Positions 53,997 through 61,480 of a DNA stretch of 64,000 bases are shown here, piece after piece. The notes below the pieces were generated by a model, which was not told the origin of the DNA, searched no databases, and saw only the letters and a list, made by a program, of their open reading frames with translations. Each line of letters opens with the position of its first letter. The stretch's first letter is position 1. This DNA comes from Bradyrhizobium sp. KBS0727 (GTDB taxonomy: Bacteria; Pseudomonadota; Alphaproteobacteria; Rhizobiales; Xanthobacteraceae). The translations under genes were made by a program, and so were the position numbers. The stretch lies in contig NZ_CP042176.1 in NCBI RefSeq assembly GCF_005937885.2, positions 682,001 to 746,000 of the forward strand, written 5' to 3'.

Positions 53997-54542
53997 TCAC
54001 GCAAGGTCGGACACTTCGCCCTCGGGCAGCCCGAACTCGAAGGTGTTCAGCGTCATCGACACCATCGTGTAGTAGCCGCACAGGCCGATCACTTCGACGA
54101 CGCCGCGTTCGGTCAGCACCTTCACGGCCTCGTCGTACAGCGATGTGGAGACGCCGTGGCCTTCGTGCAGGGATTTGGCGACATCGTAGATCATCTGGCC
54201 CTTCGGATCGTCGAAGGTGGGCGTACGGCGATCGCGGATGTCGTCGATGATCCTGGGGTCCATGCCGCCTTTCAGCGCCAGGCGTTTGTGCGCATACCAT
54301 TCGTAATGCGAGGTCCAGTGCCGCGCGGTAACGAGGATCGCGATCTCCGACAGTTTAGCCGGAAAGATGGTGTTGAACCGAAGCTGCTCGCCCAGGCGGG
54401 TGGCGTGCTTCGCCATCGCGGGGCTGTTGAGCCAGGCCATCATCGGCGCCGGCGCGGCACCGCGCTTGCCGGCGATCGACTCGTCATAGGTTTCTTTTTG
54501 CTCGGCGTTCATTTCGCCAGGCGAAAGCAACTTCAGCCGCAT
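53997..54542 (-). CDS. Carboxymuconolactone decarboxylase/AhpD-like family protein
   Basis: 181 residues. FPAKLSEIAILVTARHWTSHYEWYAHKRLALKGGMD is the CMD helical core. The second position of the AhpD CxxC pair is not present (H-YEWY-H instead), so it is not a peroxidase of AhpD type. Start ATG 54542 has AGGAAA before it; the upstream extension antiparallels the dehydrogenase gene. 52 bases upstream of the VOC gene, probably co-transcribed. Confidence 0.86.
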   Translation of the reverse strand: MRLKLLSPGEMNAEQKETYDESIAGKRGAAPAPMMAWLNSPAMAKHATRLGEQLRFNTIFPAKLSEIAILVTARHWTSHYEWYAHKRLALKGGMDPRIIDDIRDRRTPTFDDPKGQMIYDVAKSLHEGHGVSTSLYDEAVKVLTERGVVEVIGLCGYYTMVSMTLNTFEFGLPEGEVSDLA

Positions 54543-54701
54543 GTCCGTTTCCTCTTGTTTTTCAATCGTTGCGCGCCCTGCGATACACCCGATCTGGCAT
54601 CGTGACCACCGCGGCCGGAGCATGGCGTGGCCGAGATGGTTATTGAATTCCGCAATGCGATAGCTAAGGTCGATCCAACATTCCCACATGGAAACGCCGA
54701 T

Positions 54702-55886
54702 ATGTCCGATTTGGAAAATTTTCGCCGTGAGACCCGCGCCTGGCTGGAAGCCAATTGCCCGCCGGAGATGCGGCGGCCGATGACCTCGGAGAGCGACACC
54801 TTCTGGGGTGGCCGCAACGCCAAATTCTCTTCCGAGCCGCAGCGCATCTGGTTCGAGCGGATGCGCGACAAGGGCTGGACTTGCCCGCATTGGCCCAAGG
54901 AATACGGCGGTGGCGGCCTCGATCCGGAGCAGGCCAAGATCGTGCGCCAGGAGATGGCGGCGATCGGCGCCCGGCAGCCGCTGACCTCGTTCGGCATTTC
55001 CATGCTCGGGCCGGCGCTGCTCAAATACGGCACCGAAGCGCAGAAGAAGGAACATCTGCCGAAGATCACCGCCGGCCTGATCCGCTGGTGCCAGGGCTAT
55101 TCCGAGCCGAATGCCGGATCGGACCTCGCCTCGCTGCAGACCCGCGCCGAGAGCGACGGCGACGACTATGTCATCAACGGCCAGAAGATCTGGACTTCCT
55201 ACGCGAATTACGCCGACTGGATCTTTTGCCTGGTGCGCACGGACGCGTCAGCCAAGAAGCATGACGGCATCAGCTTCATCCTGTTCGACATGACCTCGAA
55301 GGGGGTGACGACCAAGCCGATCCTGCTGATCTCCGGCTACTCGCCGTTCTGCGAAACCTTCTTCGACAATGTGCGCGTGCCGAAATCGCATGTGCTCGGC
55401 ACCGTCAACCGCGGCTGGGATGTGGCGAAATATCTGCTGCAGCACGAGCGCGCGATGATCTCGGGCATGGGCGAGCGCGGCTTCGGCCGGCCGCTCGGCC
55501 AGGTCGCCGCCGACTCCGTCGGCACCGACGAGCAGGGCCGGCTGGAAGATTCGATGCTGCGCAGCCAGATCTCGACCTTCGAGATCGACGAGGCGGCGCT
55601 ATCGGCGGCGGCCGAGCGCGCGGTCGATCTCGCCAAGGTGGGCCAGTCGCATCCGGCGTTTTCCTCGGCGATGAAATATTACGGCACCGAGCTCAACAAG
55701 CGCCGCTACGAAATCCTGATGTCGGCCGGCGGCGCCGATGCGCTGGAGTGGGAAAGCGAGCGCTCCAAAGGCGGCGCCCGCCCGCGCGCCTGGCTGCGCA
55801 CCAAGGCCAATTCGATCGAAGGCGGCACCTCGGAGGTGATGCTCGGCATCGTCGCCAAGCGCATCCTCGATCTGCCGGGGGCGTAG
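54702..55886 (+). CDS. Acyl-CoA dehydrogenase (first of pair)
   Basis: 394 residues. RIWFERMRDKGWTCPHWPKEYGGGGLDPEQ opens the N-domain. RWCQGYSEPNAGSDLASLQTRAESDGDDYVINGQKIWTS is the middle domain, and WLRTKANSIEGGTSEVMLGIVAKRIL the C-terminal end, with the Glu of IEGGTSEV as likely catalytic base. Start MSDLENFRRETR at 54702; an in-frame ATG at 54627 has a weaker context. Followed after a palindrome by a second, shorter dehydrogenase gene. Confidence 0.9.
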   Translation: MSDLENFRRETRAWLEANCPPEMRRPMTSESDTFWGGRNAKFSSEPQRIWFERMRDKGWTCPHWPKEYGGGGLDPEQAKIVRQEMAAIGARQPLTSFGISMLGPALLKYGTEAQKKEHLPKITAGLIRWCQGYSEPNAGSDLASLQTRAESDGDDYVINGQKIWTSYANYADWIFCLVRTDASAKKHDGISFILFDMTSKGVTTKPILLISGYSPFCETFFDNVRVPKSHVLGTVNRGWDVAKYLLQHERAMISGMGERGFGRPLGQVAADSVGTDEQGRLEDSMLRSQISTFEIDEAALSAAAERAVDLAKVGQSHPAFSSAMKYYGTELNKRRYEILMSAGGADALEWESERSKGGARPRAWLRTKANSIEGGTSEVMLGIVAKRILDLPGA

Positions 55887-55896
55887 GCTCCTCCGT

Positions 55897-55978
55897 CGTC
55901 GTTCCGGGGCGATGCGCAGCATCGAACCCGGAACTTCGAGATTCCGGGTTCGCCGCTTCGCGCCGCCCCGGAATGACG
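55897..55978. repeat. Dispersed palindrome, family B
   Basis: CGTCGTTCCGGGGCGATGCG ... CGCCCCGGAATGACG. It shares a long identical left half with the copy at 12501-12580. It sits between the two acyl-CoA dehydrogenase genes. Confidence 0.88.
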
Positions 55979-56018
55979 AGTTAGCAAATCACGCATTCAT
56001 CTGAACCGGAAATCCCCA

Positions 56019-57158
56019 ATGGCACTCGTCCTCACCGAAGAACAATCCATGCTGCGCGACAGCGCGCGCGGCCTTATCAGCGACAAGGCGCCGGTGTCGC
56101 ATCTGCGCAAGCTGCGCGACGCCAAGGATGAAACCGGGTTTTCCCGCGAGCTCTGGAAAGCGTTTGCCGAGATGGGATTTGCCGGCCTGTTGGTGCCGGA
56201 GAATTTCGGCGGCAGCGGGCTCGGCTGCGTCGAGGCCGGCGTGGTGATGGAGGAAATCGGCCGCACCTTGATGCCGTCGCCGTTCCTTTCGACCGCGGTG
56301 CTGGCCGCGTCCGCGCTGTCGCGCGGCGGTAGCGAGGCGCAGAAAGCGGCGTACCTGCCGAAGATTTCCGACGGCTCGCTGCTGGCAGCACTCGCGATCG
56401 ACGAGGGCGCCAAACATCGCCCGCTGCAGACCAAACTGCAGGCGGTGCGATCGGGCAACGGGTTCAAGCTTGATGGCGCCAAGGCGTTCGTGGTCGACGG
56501 CCACACCGCCGATCTGCTGATCGTAGCGGCGCGCAGCGGCGGCGCCGCCGGCGAGCGCAACGGGCTGACGCTGTTCCTGGTCGATCCCAAGGCCAAGGGC
56601 GTCGCGGTCGAGCGCACCGCGATGGTGGACTCACATAACGCGGCGCGGATCGACTTCGTTAATGTCGAGGTCAATGCCGATCACGTGCTCGGCGAGGTCG
56701 ATCAGGGCGGGCCCCTGCTGGAAGGCGTGCTCAATATCGGCCGCGCAGTGGTGGCGTCCGAAATGGTCGGCTTAAGCGAAGAAGTATTCGGCCGCACCGT
56801 CACCTATCTGAAGGAGCGCAAGCAGTTCGGCAAGCTGATCGGCGAATTCCAGGCGCTGCAACATCGCGCCGCCGAGCTCTATATCGATATCGAGATCACC
56901 CGCGCCGCGGTGCTGAAGGCGCTGCAGACGCTGGACGGCGATTTCGATCACGCCAGTGCTGCGGTGGCGGTCGCCAAGGCCCGCGCCGGCACCACCGCGA
57001 CGCGGGCGGTCCAGGAAGGCGTGCAGATGCATGGCGGCATGGGCATGACCGACCAGTTCGACATCGGCTTCTTCATGAAGCGCGCACGGGTCTGCCAGGA
57101 ATTGTTCGGCGACGCGAACTACCACGCCGATCAGTTGGCGCGGATGAAGAGCTACTAA
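56019..57158 (+). CDS. Acyl-CoA dehydrogenase-like protein (second of pair)
   Basis: 379 residues. MALVLTEEQSMLRDSARGLISDKAP, then ELWKAFAEMGFAGLLVPENFGG and IGEFQALQHRAAELYIDIEI. The C-terminal core reads MHGGMGMTDQFDIGFFMKRARVCQELFGDANYH, where the usual EGT catalytic motif is replaced by ELFGD. Such proteins often form heteromers with a neighbouring catalytically complete dehydrogenase, here the gene 132 bases upstream on the same strand. Substrate unknown. Confidence 0.9.
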   Translation: MALVLTEEQSMLRDSARGLISDKAPVSHLRKLRDAKDETGFSRELWKAFAEMGFAGLLVPENFGGSGLGCVEAGVVMEEIGRTLMPSPFLSTAVLAASALSRGGSEAQKAAYLPKISDGSLLAALAIDEGAKHRPLQTKLQAVRSGNGFKLDGAKAFVVDGHTADLLIVAARSGGAAGERNGLTLFLVDPKAKGVAVERTAMVDSHNAARIDFVNVEVNADHVLGEVDQGGPLLEGVLNIGRAVVASEMVGLSEEVFGRTVTYLKERKQFGKLIGEFQALQHRAAELYIDIEITRAAVLKALQTLDGDFDHASAAVAVAKARAGTTATRAVQEGVQMHGGMGMTDQFDIGFFMKRARVCQELFGDANYHADQLARMKSY

Positions 57159-57167
57159 GCCAACCCC

Positions 57168-57240
57168 GTCATTGCGAGCGAAGCGAAGCAATCCACGGCC
57201 ACAAAGAAAGTATGGATTGCTTCGCTTCGCTCGCAATGAC
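57168..57240. repeat. Dispersed palindrome, family A, 28-base perfect arms
   Basis: GTCATTGCGAGCGAAGCGAA... at 57168-57195 is exactly complementary to 57213-57240, with a 17-base loop. Best-preserved copy of the family in this window, just after the second dehydrogenase gene. Confidence 0.92.
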
Positions 57241-57267
57241 GACGAGAGGCCGGCATCTGATTACTAA

Positions 57268-57309
57268 CCGTCATGGCCGGGCAAAAGCGCGAAGCGCGTC
57301 TTCGCGCTA
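57268..57309. repeat. Left part of a dispersed repeat (family D) split by the IS element
   Basis: CCGTCATGGCCGGGCAAAAG up to the TA at 57308-57309. It continues on the far side of the IS as GATGACCCGGCCATCCACG (from 58355), restoring GTCATGGCCGGG/CCCGGCCAT complementarity once the IS and one TA are removed. Confidence 0.75.
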
Positions 57310-57396
57310 GAGTGTTTCCGACTTTTTCTGAATCGGGGATTCCCAAATCAGGTGGGCTCTGATTCAATTTTCCTGCTGGGACGGAGGCCAGCAAGG

Positions 57397-57756
57397 ATGG
57401 CGCGAGCATACTCACTGGATCTGCGTGAGCGTGTTGTCGGGTTGGTTGCGAGTGGTGAGACGTGCCGAGCGGTGGCAGAACTGTATGACGTCAGCGTTGC
57501 GAGCGTCGTGAAGTGGTCGCAGCGGGCGCGCGCGACGGGCAGTGCGGCGGCCAAGCCGATGGGCGGCAGGCGGCCTTACCTGCTGGAAGGCGAGCGCGAC
57601 TGGCTGCTGGCTCGGCTGGCCGAGAAACCTGATCTGACCTTGCACGCGCTGCTGGCAGAACTTGGCGAACGCGGTGTCGCGGTGTCCTGCGACACGCTCT
57701 GGCGGTTCCTCAAGCGCCAGGGCATCAGCTTCAAAAAAAACCGTGTTCGCGGCTGA
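57397..57756 (+). CDS. IS630 transposase, N-terminal part (orfA)
   Basis: 119 residues: RAYSLDLRERVVGLVASGETCRAVAELYDVSVASVVKWSQR is the helix-turn-helix that binds the element ends. A second helix-turn-helix region follows up to FLKRQGISFKKN. The frame ends ten bases after the A8 tract (57733-57740). The DDE catalytic part is in the +1 frame beyond this run. Confidence 0.9.
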   Translation: MARAYSLDLRERVVGLVASGETCRAVAELYDVSVASVVKWSQRARATGSAAAKPMGGRRPYLLEGERDWLLARLAEKPDLTLHALLAELGERGVAVSCDTLWRFLKRQGISFKKNRVRG

Positions 57757-58339
57757 GCAGGATCGTCCTGATATCGCGCGCCGCCGCGCCTGGTGGAGAC
57801 GGCACCAATCGAAAATCGAACCTACCCGTCTCGTCTTCATTGATGAGACCTGGGCCAAGACCAACATGACCCGTACCCATGGTTGGTGGCGACGGGGCAT
57901 CCCGCTCAAGGCTCAGGTCCCGCACGGCCATTGGCGGACGATGACCTTCCTCGCAGCACTCCGGCACGACCGCATCGCTGCGCCCTGCGTCATCGACGGG
58001 CCGATCAACGGCGAGAGCTTCCGTGCCTATGTCGAGCAGTTGCTGGTGCCAACGCTCCAACCTGGCGACATTGTCGTCATGGACAATCTCGGCTCCCACA
58101 AGGGTCCCGCTATCCGAAGAGCTATCCGAGCTGCCGGCGCACGGCTCGTCTTCCTTCCGCCCTATAGCCCGGACCTCAATCCGATCGAGCAGGTCTTCGC
58201 AAAGCTCAAAACCCTGCTCCGCAAAGCCGAAGAGCGCACCATCGAAGGCGTGTGGCGCCAAATTGGCAGCCTTCTCCAACACTTCACACCGCAAGAATGC
58301 GCAAACTATCTGCGCAACGCTGGATATGCTTCCGTCTAA
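57734..58339 (+). CDS. IS630 transposase, DDE catalytic part (orfB, frameshifted)
   Basis: About 200 residues with the DDE triad: FIDETWAKTN (first Asp), VVMDNLGSHKG (second Asp) and PPYSPDLNPIEQVFAKLK (Glu). It has no start codon suited to independent translation. With seven instead of eight A residues at 57733-57740 it would fuse in frame with orfA, so the whole protein (about 313 residues) needs ribosomal or transcriptional slippage, or the copy is frameshifted. I cannot tell which. Confidence 0.85.
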   Translation, partial: KKTVFAAEQDRPDIARRRAWWRRHQSKIEPTRLVFIDETWAKTNMTRTHGWWRRGIPLKAQVPHGHWRTMTFLAALRHDRIAAPCVIDGPINGESFRAYVEQLLVPTLQPGDIVVMDNLGSHKGPAIRRAIRAAGARLVFLPPYSPDLNPIEQVFAKLKTLLRKAEERTIEGVWRQIGSLLQHFTPQECANYLRNAGYASV

Positions 58340-58354
58340 ATCGGAAAGACTCTA

Positions 58355-58433
58355 GATGACCCGGCCATCCACGTCTTTGCTTCAACTAAGCAAGTAAAGA
58401 CGTGGATGCCCGGCACAAGGCCGGGCACGACGG
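58355..58433. repeat. Right part of dispersed repeat (family D)
   Basis: GATGACCCGGCCATCCACGT, then CTTTGCTT/AAGTAAAG arms, GACGTGGATGCCCGG and a final GGCCGGGCACGACGG. Continues the element broken at 57309 by the IS. Confidence 0.75.
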
Positions 58434-58466
58434 AAGTGGTTGTGGTCGCTTCGGTGCTCGAAAATC

Positions 58467-59507
58467 TTACCGGATCGGCGGGGCGTACTGGATGCCGCCG
58501 TTGCTCCACAGCGAGTTCAGACCGCGCGGGATCTTGAGTCGCGATCCCGAGCCGACATTGCGCTCGTAGATTTCACCGTAATTGCCGACGTGGCGAATGA
58601 TGCGGGCGGCCCAGTCCTTGGGCAGGCCGAGGTCTTCGCCGTAGGTGCCTTCGGTGCCGACCAGCCGCATCACGTCCGGCTTCTTCGACTTCAGCGCCTC
58701 GTCGATATTCTTCGAGGTGACGCCGAGCTCCTCGGCGTTGATCATCGCATACAGCGTCCACTTCACCAGCATCATCCAGTCGTCGTCGCGCTGGCGCACC
58801 ACGGGGGCCAGCGGCTCCTTGGAGATGACGTCGGGCAGGATGACGTGGTCGGCCGGCTGGGTCAGATTCAGCCGCAGCGCGTAGAGCTGGGAAACGTCGG
58901 CGGTTAAGGTGTCGCACTTGCCGGACTCGTAGGCCTTGATCACCTCTTCCAGCTTGGGAAACTTCATCTCCGTGTATTTCATGTTGTTGGCACGGAAATA
59001 GTCCGCGAGATTGAGCAGCGTGGTCGTGCCGTCCTGGACGCACACCTTGCTGCCGTTCAGGTCCAGCGCGGAATCGATCTTGCGGGACTGCGGCAACATG
59101 AAGCCCTGGCCGTCATAATAGGCGACCGCCGGGAAGTAGAGGTCATAATTGGTTTCTCGCGACATGCTCCAGGTCGAGTTGCGCGAGAGGATGTCGACCT
59201 TGCGGTTCTGCAGCTCCTTGAAGCGCTCGTTGGCGTCCAGCGGCACGAAGCTCGCTTTCTTGGGATCGTCGAAGATTGCCGCCGCTACCGCGCGGCAGAA
59301 ATCGACGTCGAAGCCGGTCCAGTCGCCCTTGTCGTCGGGGTTCGAGAAGCCGGGCAGGCCCCTGTTGACGCCGCACAGCACTTCGCCGCGGCGGATCGTT
59401 CGCTTCAGGGTCTTGGTGTCATAGCGCTCATAGGTGATGGCGCCGGCCAGGATCGCGGCTGCGACCGCCAGACCAATCAGGAGGCCGCCTCGAAATGTAC
59501 GTAGCAT
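58467..59507 (-). CDS. Polar amino acid ABC solute-binding protein (AapJ-like)
   Basis: Type II binding protein (SBP_bac_3) of 346 residues. An N-terminal signal or anchor segment (LLIGLAVAAAILAGAITYERY) precedes the mature domain, which opens LKRTIRRGEVLCGVNRGLPGFSNPDDKGDWTGFDVDFCRAVAAAIF. Length and the CVQDGTTT segment match general L-amino acid binding proteins of the AapJ/BztA group. No aapQMP genes follow, so it is an orphan here. Confidence 0.92.
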   Translation of the reverse strand: MLRTFRGGLLIGLAVAAAILAGAITYERYDTKTLKRTIRRGEVLCGVNRGLPGFSNPDDKGDWTGFDVDFCRAVAAAIFDDPKKASFVPLDANERFKELQNRKVDILSRNSTWSMSRETNYDLYFPAVAYYDGQGFMLPQSRKIDSALDLNGSKVCVQDGTTTLLNLADYFRANNMKYTEMKFPKLEEVIKAYESGKCDTLTADVSQLYALRLNLTQPADHVILPDVISKEPLAPVVRQRDDDWMMLVKWTLYAMINAEELGVTSKNIDEALKSKKPDVMRLVGTEGTYGEDLGLPKDWAARIIRHVGNYGEIYERNVGSGSRLKIPRGLNSLWSNGGIQYAPPIR

Positions 59508-59564
59508 TTTTCAACTCACCAATTTCAGGGGAAATGGATCGGCCAGAACGAGAAGGCGCCGCCG

Positions 59565-60164
59565 TTACAGTTCCGGCTTCTGCCGGATAATCACCTTGGT
59601 GCCGACCGGAACGCGCTCGTAGAGGTCGGCGACGTCGGAGTTGACCAGCCGGAAGCAGCCGGAAGAGACGGCGGTGCCGATGGTGTCGGGCCGGTTGGTG
59701 CCGTGAATGCGATAGACTGTCGTGCCGAGATACATCGCGCGCGCGCCGAGCGGGTTGCCCGGTCCACCGGCCATGAAGCGCGGCAGATAGGGCTGGCGCT
59801 GAATCATTTCCGGCGGCGGCGTCCAGTCCGGCCACTCCGCCTTGCGGGTGATGTTCACCAGTCCCTGCCATTGAAATCCGTCGCGGCCGACGCCGATGCC
59901 GTAGCGCAAAGCGCGGCCATTGCCCTGGATCAGATAGAGATGGCGCTCCGAGGTGGAGATGATGATGGTGCCGGCTGGTTCGTTGGTGCGATAGAGCACG
60001 GCGGTCTTCCGGTACTCCGGATCCAGCTCGACCGAGTCATCGGCAATCAACCCGGGCTGGTCGCCGACGTCGGGCTGGCGCAACTGCGCCTGGCTTTGCG
60101 AGGTCGAAAGGATCAGACCGGCTGTTGCGATCAACAACCAGATCAGGTGCCGAAACTTCGTCAT
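59565..60164 (-). CDS. L,D-transpeptidase (YkuD domain)
   Basis: Periplasmic peptidoglycan cross-linking or lipoprotein-anchoring enzyme, 199 residues. Signal peptide LIWLLIATAGLILSTSQSQAQ. YkuD domain from TIIISTSERHLYLIQGNG to the active site RIHGTNRPDTIGTAVSSGCFRLVN, with catalytic Cys near residue 171 and its conserved His and Ser. GGAGAA precedes the ATG. 57 bases upstream of the AapJ-like gene. Confidence 0.93.
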   Translation of the reverse strand: MTKFRHLIWLLIATAGLILSTSQSQAQLRQPDVGDQPGLIADDSVELDPEYRKTAVLYRTNEPAGTIIISTSERHLYLIQGNGRALRYGIGVGRDGFQWQGLVNITRKAEWPDWTPPPEMIQRQPYLPRFMAGGPGNPLGARAMYLGTTVYRIHGTNRPDTIGTAVSSGCFRLVNSDVADLYERVPVGTKVIIRQKPEL

Positions 60165-60341
60165 CGCGGAATTCTCCTTCGTGGCGCGTCAGGCCAAATG
60201 AGCGGGGTTTGGCCAAATCACGGAACCATCAAATCTCACGGCCAGCTTGATGGCAAGTTTAGGGCGGGTGTGTCGGATAGGTCGCTGAAATACCTTCTAT
60301 TTTTGTCGACCGCCGATTTCATGGGGATGTCACGGAAGGCC

Positions 60342-60473
60342 TTATTTCGGCGCGATCCACAACCGCAGGCCAAATGAGATCAGCGCGACGGTGCCGACCC
60401 CGCCGAGCCAGAGCGCGGCGAACCATAGCAGGCGCTGTCGAAGGGGACGCGGATTTGGCTCCGATGGGGTCAA
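60342..60473 (-). CDS. Small cytochrome bd-associated protein (DUF2474-like, 43 aa)
   Basis: Starts at a TTG that overlaps the cydB stop (TTGA), giving TPSEPNPRPLRQRLLWFAALWLGG and a single helix ending LRLWIAPK. The position after cydB, the single helix and the R-x-L-x-WF-x-x-LWL-x-G pattern match the DUF2474 proteins that accompany CIO-type bd oxidases, playing a part like CydX. Not translated from any longer frame in this region. Confidence 0.75.
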   Translation of the reverse strand: MTPSEPNPRPLRQRLLWFAALWLGGVGTVALISFGLRLWIAPK

Positions 60474-61480
60474 TGGTAGCCGCTTTCCGGCTTCACTTTG
60501 CCGCGGAATACCCAATAGGCCCAGCCGGTATAGCCGAGGATCAACGGCACCAGCACGGCGACGCCGAACAGCATGAAGAGCTGGCTGTTCGCGGGCGAGG
60601 CCGCCTGCCAGATCGTGATGCTCTGCGGCACGATATAGGGGTACATGCTGATGCCGAGGCCGGCATAGGACAGCGCGAACAGTGCCAGTGTCAGGAAGAA
60701 CGGCTGGAAGTCGTATTTGTTGGCGAGGCTGCGCAGCAGCAATACCGTGACGCCGGCCACCGCGATCGGCACCGGCGCGGTCAGGATGATGTTCGGCCAG
60801 GCAAACCAGCGCTGGGTGTACTGCACGTGCAGGAACGGGGTTGCGATGCTGACGGCGCCGATGGCCCCTAACATCGCCAGCAGCAGCAGCCAGCTCAGGT
60901 GATAGGCGCGGTCGCGCAACGCGCCTTCGGTCTTCATCACCAGCCAGGTCGCGCCCAATAGCGCATAGCCGATGACGAGCGCCGCGCCGGTCAAAATACT
61001 GAACGGCGTCAGCCAGTCCCACCAGCCGCCGGCATAATGCCGTCCGTCGACATGCACGCCCTGCAGGATGGCGCCGAGCGCGATGCCTTGCGCCAGCGTC
61101 GCCAGCAGCGACCCGCCGGCAAAGGCGATGTCCCAGCGGTTGCGCTCGCTCTGCGTGGTGCGCCAGCGGAATTCGAAGGCGACGCCACGGAACACCAGGC
61201 CGAGCAGCATCGCGATCATCGGTGTGTAGAGCGCCGGCATCAACACGGCATAGGCCAGCGGAAACGCGGCCATCATGCCGCCGCCGCCGAGCACCAGCCA
61301 GGTTTCGTTGCCGTCCCAGACCGGCGCGACACTGTTCATGATGACGTCGCGGTCGGCCTTTTGCGGAAACAATGGAAACAGGATGCCGAGGCCGAGGTCG
61401 AAGCCGTCCATCACGACATAGACGAACACGGCAAAGGCGATGATGAAGGCCCAGATGGTGGGGAGGTCGATGGGAATCAT
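60470..61480 (-). CDS. cydB: Cytochrome bd-type quinol oxidase subunit II
   Basis: 336 residues: MIPIDLPTIWAFIIAFAVFVYVVMDGFDLGLGILFPL is the standard CydB opening. NSVAPVWDGNETWLVLGGGGMMAAFPLAY is the other invariant block. About eight helices. It overlaps cydA by 4 bases and the small third gene by 4. Confidence 0.95.
   Translation of the reverse strand: MIPIDLPTIWAFIIAFAVFVYVVMDGFDLGLGILFPLFPQKADRDVIMNSVAPVWDGNETWLVLGGGGMMAAFPLAYAVLMPALYTPMIAMLLGLVFRGVAFEFRWRTTQSERNRWDIAFAGGSLLATLAQGIALGAILQGVHVDGRHYAGGWWDWLTPFSILTGAALVIGYALLGATWLVMKTEGALRDRAYHLSWLLLLAMLGAIGAVSIATPFLHVQYTQRWFAWPNIILTAPVPIAVAGVTVLLLRSLANKYDFQPFFLTLALFALSYAGLGISMYPYIVPQSITIWQAASPANSQLFMLFGVAVLVPLILGYTGWAYWVFRGKVKPESGYH

Larger units (their letters stand above)
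57310..58352 (+). mobile_element. IS630-family insertion sequence, about 1043 bp
   Basis: Terminal inverted repeats GAGTGTTTCCGACTTTT (left) and GAGTCTTTCCGATTTAG (right, complement) match at about 14 of 17 positions. They are flanked by TA on both sides (57308-57309 and 58353-58354), the dinucleotide duplicated by this family. It encodes a transposase split over two frames at an eight-A run. It interrupts a dispersed palindrome. Confidence 0.9.
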
